From Volutella citrinella (Eukaryota; Ascomycota; Sordariomycetes; Hypocreales; Nectriaceae): DNA of 64,000 nt. The DNA lies in NCBI GenBank assembly GCA_034401135.1, contig JAWZSP010000003.1, forward strand, positions 2,232,001 to 2,296,000. The letters are read 5' to 3'. Positions 57,013 through 64,000 of this stretch are shown here, piece after piece; the stretch's first letter is position 1, and each line of letters opens with the position of its first letter. The translations under genes were made by a program, and so were the position numbers. Below the pieces are notes generated by a model. That model was not told the DNA's origin. It did no database searches and saw only the letters and a program-made list of their open reading frames with translations.

Positions 57013-58305
57013 ATGGCTGATCCGATACTGACGACGCTATGTGCCATCTGTCACGTCTCTCCACCAAAATATAGATGCCCACGTTGTAGCATTCGTACAT
57101 GCTCGCTGGCTTGCACCAAAAAGCACAAGGCCTGGTCAGAATGCAACGGAGAGCGCGACGCGACTGCATACAAGCCGCCGAAGCAGCTCAAGACAGCAGC
57201 CGGCATCGACCATGACTACAACTTCCTCCACGGTATCGAACGATCGCTCGAGCGGGCGGAACGGCTGCTAGTCGGCGAACGGGCGCTGGTGCAGTCGGAG
57301 GAGCTTCGGCCGTTGACTGTGCAAGAGGTGCGATGGAAGCCCGGGCGCGACGGACGGAATCGCAAGGTACTGGTGACGCGCGTGCTGCGCGAAGCCAAGG
57401 GGCGCACATTTGAGAGGTTTCTGGCGCAGCGGCTCCGGGCGCTGAACATCAACATCATGTGTGCGCCTCTTGGAATGGCGAGACAGAAGGAGAACCACAC
57501 TTCTCTGAATCGTCGGACAGGAAGGGTCAATTGGCAGGTGGAGTGGGTGGAATTCGAATCGACCGACAGTGGAGAGCCCAAAAACACGAGAAGGCTGTCC
57601 AAGGTGATGGATGATGTGGCACTCTATGAAGCGTATCATGCGCTACTGGAGGAGGAGCAGCGGCGCAAGGGCTTGCTTCCAAAGAAACCACGGGGTCCCG
57701 CACATGGAACACAGGACGCCTCGAGGGCAACATGGCAGTTGGCCTCATATCCGATTCAGGATCCCTTCACTGGTTTCTGGGCCAGCCACCACGGGGCAAG
57801 CCAGTTGACTGTGTGGCCGTCAGAGCAGGACAAGGCCGAGAGGCAGAGGTTCCAATTCTTTCTTGCCAGGCCGCGAACCCGATCGGACCTCCCATCCACT
57901 GTGACAAAATTACAACCGGACGAATGCTTCCGCGAGATGCTCACCAACACGCGGGTGCTCGAGTTCCCAACAGTCTACGTGCTGCACGAGGGAGAGACGC
58001 TACCTGAGGGCTTTGTTCTGGGGCCCAAGGACATGGCCCCCCCGCAGCAGGCGGCCGGGAGCAAGCGGAAGAACGCACCGGGAAAGAAATTCCCCGGCAA
58101 GCAGGCGAAGAAGAGGAGGGGCAGGGAGTTGGAGGAGGGCGAAGTTAAGAGCGACGACGAGGATAATCGTGTTGATGGGCAAGCGGACTCGGGTGCTAGG
58201 GGCGTCGCGTTGGAGGCGGGAGATGTGATTGCTGAGCAGAGCTTTGGGGAAGACGATGACGATGACGACGACACGACAAGCAGCTCGGGGAGCGATAGTG
58301 AATAA
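57013..58305 (+). CDS. BCD1: Box C/D snoRNP assembly protein BCD1 (ZNHIT6)
   Basis: This essential nuclear factor is needed for box C/D snoRNA stability and snoRNP assembly. It is a single exon of 430 aa. Residues 10-44 are a complete HIT zinc finger: Cys10, 13, 22, 25, 30, 34, His38 and Cys44 (CAIC, then CPRC, CSLAC, KKHKAWSEC). The central block (RTFERFLAQRLRALNINIMCAP style, then NHTSLNRRTGRVNWQVEW) is the conserved BCD1 body, and LQPDECFREMLTNTRVLEFPTVYV is the conserved C-terminal part. The tail is Lys/Arg-rich, with a likely nuclear signal (KKRRG), then strongly acidic with a run of Asp and ending in Ser/Asp. The ATG is preceded by an A/T-rich leader. Confidence 0.92.
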   Translation: MADPILTTLCAICHVSPPKYRCPRCSIRTCSLACTKKHKAWSECNGERDATAYKPPKQLKTAAGIDHDYNFLHGIERSLERAERLLVGERALVQSEELRPLTVQEVRWKPGRDGRNRKVLVTRVLREAKGRTFERFLAQRLRALNINIMCAPLGMARQKENHTSLNRRTGRVNWQVEWVEFESTDSGEPKNTRRLSKVMDDVALYEAYHALLEEEQRRKGLLPKKPRGPAHGTQDASRATWQLASYPIQDPFTGFWASHHGASQLTVWPSEQDKAERQRFQFFLARPRTRSDLPSTVTKLQPDECFREMLTNTRVLEFPTVYVLHEGETLPEGFVLGPKDMAPPQQAAGSKRKNAPGKKFPGKQAKKRRGRELEEGEVKSDDEDNRVDGQADSGARGVALEAGDVIAEQSFGEDDDDDDDTTSSSGSDSE

Positions 58306-58877
58306 GCCAATGGTCGAATGGAGTGCGTGCGGTGCATTCTCAGTGGGAGCTGTTTGCCAGGTGAGGAGGATAAGATGGGATGGGACTAAAGTTGTGAGAA
58401 CAATCTGGTGGTGCGTTTAATTTATTCAAGATACCCCATGAAGCAACGGTAGGCATGCCCTGCAGGCGAACCCAAAGCTCATTAATTAAATCCTCTCTGT
58501 CTGGACGTCGAATCGTTCATCGTCTTCCCCACTGGCAAGGCGACTTGCGCACTCCTAAGTACCTTGCGTCTCGCATTGGCGCGGGTGGCTGTGTTCGTGG
58601 GGTGGCCGACGTGTCAGCCACACTTGGGCACAACCTCCCTGAGCTAACCTCCACCACCCGCCTACCTGCCTCCATGATCTCCTACACGCTATCCCAACGA
58701 CCTGCAACGACCCCCTCCTAACAGCCACAATTCTTGCTACGCTTCAGGAACAAGCCCGAATCGCCGCTTTTGATCTCGACTGGCCACTGCACGATGGTCT
58801 GATTGGCGTCTCGGCCGCCAGGTTCCACGATCCCATCTGCCGCCACCGCCGCCGCCGCCGAGGCCACCACCGTCACC
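58306..58877. other. Intergenic region
   Basis: This holds the BCD1 3' end and the SEC6 promoter and leader. A short upstream ORF begins at ATG 58795-58797 and stops after two codons. The frame of SEC6 is open upstream without an ATG. Confidence 0.6.
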
Positions 58878-61142
58878 ATGATGGACGACGCTCCCGCACC
58901 CAAGCTCTCAGAGCTGCTGCGGCACCCGGACGACCTGGACAAGATCCCCGCGCTGAAGCTGGAATTCACGCGCAAGAAGACCGCCGTAGACTCCCAGCTG
59001 CGCAGCGGCCTGCGCGACCAGCTTGAGACGACGCAGTCGGGCATGACGGGCTTGAGTGACGGCCAGAAGACCGTCCAGCTGATAAAGGACGAGATGATGA
59101 ACATCGACCGCCTTTGCTCCGAGTCCCAGAATATGATCAAGGACTTTGCCAGCATCAACCTGGTGTCACAGGCCCACCGCAACTTCGGCGCCGTCGAGAC
59201 GATGCGCCGCAACCTCGAGACGTTCAACGACCGCCTGTCTGTCGTCGAGACGATGCTGCGCCAGGATGACGAGGATAGAGAGAACATGCCCAACCTGCTG
59301 CCCTGCCACTACGAGCTCACGCAGCTGCGGAATATCCGGGACGATGCCATGGAACAGATTAAGCGCGCCGACGACAAGAGCCTCGAGTCGACGCTCGAGG
59401 ACTACTTTGCACGACTGGACGACACCATCGACTGGTTTGACGAGCACGTCGGCATCTTGGCGCTCAATCTCGTCAGCCTAGTGGTAAACGAGAACAATGG
59501 GCTGGTTGTGCGCTTCGCCGTCGTCATGGAGGCCGAGGAGAAGAGCGACCAGCGCGTCGTGGCGCTGCAGGAGGCGCTCAAGGACCACAAGGAGATGGCG
59601 GCGAGGTTCCAGGCCATCACGGACGGCGCCAAAAAGGTCCGCGGCTACAAGGACAAGTTCTTACAGGCGATCAAGCTCAGCGCGCAGCAGCAGTTCGACC
59701 AGGCGCGCGAAGACTTCCTCGACGACCCGGAAAAGCTGGAGAAGATCATGAAGTGGTACTTTAGCGAGCTCAACGCCGTCAAGATTGGCATGACGCCGCT
59801 CATGCCCAAGAGGTGGCGCATCTCCAAGACGTACGCCGACGTGTACCACCAGCTAATGCACGACTTCCTCATCGGCATGGTGGACGGCGACGAGGCCAGC
59901 TCGGCGCACACGCTCGAGATTGTCAGCTTCCCCGAGAAGTACTACCGCAAGATGGCTAAGATTGGGTTCCGACAGGAGGACCTGGTGCCGCACGTGGTGG
60001 ACAACCGCGAGGCCGAGCTGGTGCGCGACTTCCGCGACCTCATCATCAAGTTCCTCGACGAGTGGATCGAGCGCATCGTGGCGCAAGAGGCCAAGGACCT
60101 GGCGGAGCGCAACGTCGAGGGGTCCAACCTGGACAACGACGAGTACGGCTACTTCCGGACCAAGAACCTGGTGGCGCTGTGGAGGATGCTGCGCGAGCAG
60201 GTGGACGCGGCGGCCAACTCGAAGCGCAGCGACGTCGTCGAGGGCGTCGTCGACGCCATGTTCGCCCGGCTGCGGTCGCGCCAGACGACGTGGCAGCGCA
60301 TGCTCGAGGACGAGGCGGATCGCTACGAGGCCGGCAAGGTGCCCGACCTCGAGGGCTTCCAGGCGCTGCAGGACTGGCTGGTGGCCATGGCCAACGACCA
60401 GATCGCCTGCATCGACGACAGCGAGGACGAGGGCCGCCTGGCCTACCTGTCCAGCTTCCGCCAGCTCGTCGAGGCCCACGTCACGCCCGGCTACCTCGAC
60501 CGCGTCGACCACGAGGTGGCCACCCTGCGCGACGGCTACGTCGACTTCAGCACCTGGTGCATCAACCGCTTCGCGCGCCTCATCTTCACCATCGACTTTG
60601 CCGACGTCATGCCCGACTTCTTCACCCCACGATGGTACACGAGCACGGCCATGAAGCAGATGGTGGTCACCTTTGAGGAGTACATCAACGACTACCGCCA
60701 GGTCCTGCACCACTCCCTCGTCGACATCTTCATCGAGATCTTCGCCGACGAGCTGCTCGTCCGCTACCTCGGCGCCGTCCGCAACAAGGGCGCAAAGTTC
60801 CGCCGCACCGACCCCTTCCAGGACAAGCTCTTCAACGACATCGCCACCGCCTTTGAGCTGTTCGGCTCCCTCCCCAGCTCGCCGGACGTCGGCGACAGCA
60901 TCAAGAACACGTGGCGCGCCACCGAGCCCTTCCTGCGCCTCCTCACCTGCGACCGCGACGCCGTCGCCGACAGCTTTGAGGGCTTCAAGTCGGCCTACTG
61001 GGATCTACAAATCAGCTGGGTCGAGGCCGTCTTGCGCTCCCGTGACGACTTTGAGCGTGCCATGCTGAATTCCGTCAAGGCGAGGGCTGCGCAGATTGAT
61101 GTGGTGCGCGGGCCCGAGACAATCATGGGCAGAATCAAATAG
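58878..61142 (+). CDS. SEC6: Exocyst subunit SEC6 (EXOC3)
   Basis: SEC6 is part of the exocyst, which tethers secretory vesicles at growth sites such as hyphal tips. It is a single exon of 754 aa, close to yeast Sec6 (805). The N-terminal third is long-helical (LSELLRHPDDLDKI, then LIKDEMMNIDRLCSES), and the rest is the stacked helical CATCHR fold typical of exocyst subunits, including KWYFSELNAVKIGMTPLMP and the Sec6 signature VDFSTWCINRFARLIFTID. The open frame extends upstream to 58803 but lacks an ATG there. The first ATG is at 58878 (MMDDAPAPKLSELL), with a second immediately after. High GC gives long shadow frames on both strands. It follows BCD1 on the same strand by 572 bp. Confidence 0.93.
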   Translation: MMDDAPAPKLSELLRHPDDLDKIPALKLEFTRKKTAVDSQLRSGLRDQLETTQSGMTGLSDGQKTVQLIKDEMMNIDRLCSESQNMIKDFASINLVSQAHRNFGAVETMRRNLETFNDRLSVVETMLRQDDEDRENMPNLLPCHYELTQLRNIRDDAMEQIKRADDKSLESTLEDYFARLDDTIDWFDEHVGILALNLVSLVVNENNGLVVRFAVVMEAEEKSDQRVVALQEALKDHKEMAARFQAITDGAKKVRGYKDKFLQAIKLSAQQQFDQAREDFLDDPEKLEKIMKWYFSELNAVKIGMTPLMPKRWRISKTYADVYHQLMHDFLIGMVDGDEASSAHTLEIVSFPEKYYRKMAKIGFRQEDLVPHVVDNREAELVRDFRDLIIKFLDEWIERIVAQEAKDLAERNVEGSNLDNDEYGYFRTKNLVALWRMLREQVDAAANSKRSDVVEGVVDAMFARLRSRQTTWQRMLEDEADRYEAGKVPDLEGFQALQDWLVAMANDQIACIDDSEDEGRLAYLSSFRQLVEAHVTPGYLDRVDHEVATLRDGYVDFSTWCINRFARLIFTIDFADVMPDFFTPRWYTSTAMKQMVVTFEEYINDYRQVLHHSLVDIFIEIFADELLVRYLGAVRNKGAKFRRTDPFQDKLFNDIATAFELFGSLPSSPDVGDSIKNTWRATEPFLRLLTCDRDAVADSFEGFKSAYWDLQISWVEAVLRSRDDFERAMLNSVKARAAQIDVVRGPETIMGRIK

Positions 61143-61887
61143 TCGGCGTCTACTGTGGGATCTGGTGGGTGGGAGGGCAGAGTATCAAGGGGCTGTTTGG
61201 CAACTGACAATGAGCAGTTAAGAAAAAGGAAGGGGGGATCTTCTTGTGTAAATGATAAACACGTTAGCGTTTGGCCTTTTATTGATTGATTCTGGCGGAG
61301 AGAAAAAGGATATCATGTCATCGTTGAAGCCGTGGGCCTAATGGTGGATTCATCTTGTCCGTGGGCGAGCCTAAAACTCTAGTGTGCATCACTCGTCTCT
61401 TGCGCATTCAGACGGGGACACATCGTTCATGTTAGATATCGGAATGTACTATATTTACCACAACATGGCCTCGCTATAGAAATCTCTCCGCATGCTGCAT
61501 CTTTGAAACGAAAATTTACATGCAATGCAAGAAAGGGCGAGCAGGGGAAGCAAGCCCCTCCACCACTCCACCAACAACACCAAAGGGGAAAACAAGTGAA
61601 TGGTGGCAAGGAAATGCGCATATGATGGGATCTGTATGAAGAAATTACTGTTGGAGGAGGGGAAAATGAAACTTGGGTGGTGGGTGAATGATGGGTAAGG
61701 TAGGGGTAGGCAGTCAAGAAGGAGTCAGGCTATACAAAAGTTGAGCCATACGGAACCTTCACATCCTCAATAATTGAACATGAATATGCATTCTCATCGC
61801 GGCCTCCGTCCCCATACAGTGGAGATGGGCATTGGAGGGTAGGGGGGCTGAAACCGGGGTTCCTGTGCTCTTTCATATTGCTATGAT
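61143..61887. other. Convergent intergenic region
   Basis: This is 3' UTR sequence of SEC6 and the EDE1-like gene. No gene is supported. Confidence 0.6.
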
Positions 61888-64000
61888 TCAGGACTGGTTG
61901 GCCAAGTAGTTGGCAGCCTGTACAACGCGCACTGGTCAGATAATAACACGACTTGTCATTGACAAGTGAATACGTACCCTGTCGACATTGTAATCATACT
62001 TCTCCAGGGCTTCCAGGGCAAGCTTTCGGTCGTAGCCCATGGCTGTGAGCCTCTTCAAGGTTGGGTCGTCATTGACGTACGGGTCAGTAGCCTCCCCGGT
62101 GCCGGCTGGAGCGGCGGGCACCTTCTCGGCAGGAGCAGATGGGGCGGGGTTAGGAGTTGAGGCTGTTGGTGTGTCTAGTGTCGAGAAGATTGCGTCCCAG
62201 TCGTGGTCGGCAGTTTTCGACTGAGCATTGGGAGCGGAGGGCTGTGCGGCGCCGGAGGAATTAGCAGATACGAAGTCAAAGCTGCTCTCGTTGCCGAAGG
62301 CCGTCGACTCGCTCTTTGCCTGGCTCGCTGGGGGGCTGGTGTCGAAAACAGGGTTGAAGTCATCCCGAGAGATGTTGGCGAAGTCGTTGTCGCCGTCCAC
62401 AGAGCCCTCCTTTGCATCTTCTAGTCCCTCAAACTCATCACTCGAGTCCTCGAATGCATCCTTGGCCTGGGGAGGGTTTGCGGGGGCTGCTGCCAGGGGC
62501 TGATGGCTAGGGGGAGCCGTGCTAGTGGCTGCCGAACCGAAGATATCGTCGACAGCAGCCTTCTTAGCAGCAGCATCCTTAGCAGCATCATCGCTGGAAA
62601 CCGGGGCCGCGGGTTCTTTGTCGGCACTTTGGTCAAGTCAGCTCACCGCCGCATCAGTTAGTGACCGTCAGGCAACATACCTAGAATCCTTGGGCTCCGC
62701 TGAAGGAGCGGCATCCTTTGCCGGCGTCGGAGTTGGGCTGACAGAATCACCCAGAGCAGCCACGGGGGCCGGTTGTTTCTTTGCCTTGGGCGACGAGTCA
62801 AAGTTGTCCGCGAACCCTTGCTCGCTCTCCGAGTCTGACTCGTCCTCCTCCAGCTGTGAGATGGGTGGAAACTCGGTGTCAAAAGCGGATATCGACTTGG
62901 GAGCTGCTCCTGAGTCCGTTGTAGTCTGGCTCTTGGCAGTAGTAAAGGCGGCAAACGCGTTTTCAAAGTCCGCTTTGGCCTTTGCCTCATCGTTGTTCGA
63001 GAAAGGATCTGCCGCTTGCGCAACAGGGGCCTCAGGAGTCTTTTCGAAGCCATCAGCCGCCTTAGTGCCATCCGCGGCAGCTACGTCCTTGGAATTGGGC
63101 TGTTCGGCATCATCTGTCGGGAACGTGCCAGGCACGGACACTGCAGCAGCCAGATCTCCGGGCTGGGGGGTTGCTGAGCCGAGAGGGTCCTCCACCCGCG
63201 AGGCCGGAGGGGAGACTTGACGCGATGACGACAGGGACTCGGTCTGGGTCGGGAAAGGAAGGAAGCTGGAGCTGATCTGTCTGGACTCTGGAGGAGCAGG
63301 GGGGTCAGTTGTCAGGGTTGCCTGCCTGCTCATCACGGGGGACGAGGCTGGCGGCGTCGCATACGAGCCAACGCTGGCGGAAGACGCCCCAGTGTTCTGC
63401 GGCTTGAATGCTGCCGGAGGCGGAGGCGTTGCAGAGGAGGTAACGGGGAATGAGGGCCCGAACACATCGTCAAACGACTTGTCCGAGGCGTTCTTGGCAG
63501 GCGGGGTCCCGAAGGCGCCCATGATATCGGTGCTGGCCGATCGCTTGAAGAATGGGTTATTGGCGCTTGACGTGGAAACAGCAGGGCTGGCGACGAGGCC
63601 AGAGCCCGAAGCTGGCGAGCCCGTGTTGATTTGTCGTGAGAGATCCTCGTTGCTCTTGGCCAGTTCCTCGGCCTCGGCCTTCAGCTTATCACGCTCGCCT
63701 TCAGTTGTAGATAGTTGCTTCTTGTTAATGGCGACCAATCCCTTTTGCTGGCGGGCCTCTGACTTGAGCTTCTCAATCTGTGGCTTGAGCTGCGCAATTT
63801 CTCCATTGACAACCCTGATACGCTCCCTCAGGTTGGTGTTCTCCTGCTGATCCGCCTGGAGAGCTCCCAAGAACTGCTGGTGCTGGGTCTGCACGTCGCG
63901 GTAAGTGCCTTCCAAGGTCATGCACTCGGTTTGTAGCTTCTTGGTGTCGTTGCGCGCATTCTTCAGCTGCTCCTCAAGAGCGCGGGCATCTTGAGCCTCC
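61888..64000 (-). CDS. EDE1: EDE1-like endocytic scaffold, C-terminal part (5' end outside the window)
   Basis: Ede1/Eps15-type proteins organise early endocytic sites and bind ubiquitin and NPF-containing partners. Visible exons are 64000-62681, 62626-61978 and 61917-61888; the gene continues beyond the right edge, so the expected N-terminal EH domains are not in view. The visible part starts with a coiled coil (RALEEQLKNARNDTKKL onward, to about 63640). A long Pro/Ser/Ala-rich linker follows with DPF- and NPF-like motifs (NNPFF, ADPFSN). Next are acidic repeats (DESDSESE, DEFEGLEDAKEGS) with DDFNPVFD, and a C-terminal UBA domain (DPTLKRLTAMGYDRKLALEALEKY style). The last exon (30 nt) supplies the final UBA helix, AANYLANQS. 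The spliced UBA supports EDE1 over Pan1 or End3. Confidence 0.85.

Noticed and set aside
59853..60713. Long frames on both strands within SEC6
   Set aside because: They are low-complexity Ser/Thr/Arg or Val/Leu/Asp-rich shadows of a GC-rich coding exon.

Overview
The window is eukaryotic nuclear DNA from a filamentous ascomycete. Short introns (about 50-110 nt, with GTRNGY donors and CTRAY branch points) interrupt most genes, codons favour C/G at the third position, and protein families such as a CYS3/MetR bZIP, a CAP20-type perilipin and a CFEM protein fit a Sordariomycete, probably Hypocreales. The species cannot be fixed from the sequence alone. I built 17 protein-coding gene models by reading splice junctions; one runs off the right edge. 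I found no tRNA, rRNA, CRISPR array, transposase, reverse transcriptase or biosynthetic cluster.

Layout: fatty-acid 2-hydroxylase SCS7 (+, 2440-3629); RBM39/Rsd1-type splicing factor (+, 4219-6122); unrecognised coiled-coil protein (+, 7481-9953); VWA-domain protein (-, 11157-12296); a 5.6 kb gap; class I/II aminotransferase with eight exons including a 13-nt micro-exon (+, 17869-20121); small predicted mitochondrial protein (+, 21341-21883); CYS3/MetR bZIP regulator with a 722-nt intron (-, 22492-24056); kinetochore protein CHL4/CENP-N (+, 27039-28562) tail-to-tail with a TatD-type nuclease (-, 28641-29948); ribonucleotide reductase large subunit (+, 31380-34167); CFEM GPI-anchored protein (+, 37677-38670) tail-to-tail with a pirin (-, 39341-40522); a 5.4 kb gap; CAP20/perilipin (+, 45895-46561); a 6.8 kb gap; DENN-domain protein (+, 53330-56072); snoRNP assembly factor BCD1 (+, 57013-58305); exocyst subunit SEC6 (+, 58878-61142); and the 3' part of an EDE1-like endocytic scaffold with a C-terminal UBA domain (-, 61888-64000).

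Most genes are housekeeping and do not form one pathway. Membrane traffic is represented by DENN, SEC6 and EDE1 near the right end, RNA processing by RSD1 and BCD1, chromosome and DNA metabolism by CHL4, TatD and RNR1, and lipid biology by SCS7 and perilipin. More than half of the window is non-coding. The large gaps hold low-complexity DNA, short repeats and several well-formed inverted repeats, but no convincing genes.

I do not see a clear undescribed system. The observations most worth following are the micro-exon and tiny terminal exon of the aminotransferase, paired palindromes and inverted MBF-like sites upstream of RNR1, two adjacent hairpins in the 40.5-45.9 kb gap, an approximately 85-bp tandem duplication at 10.7 kb, stop-free introns in multiples of three, and a pirin with a predicted N-terminal membrane anchor.
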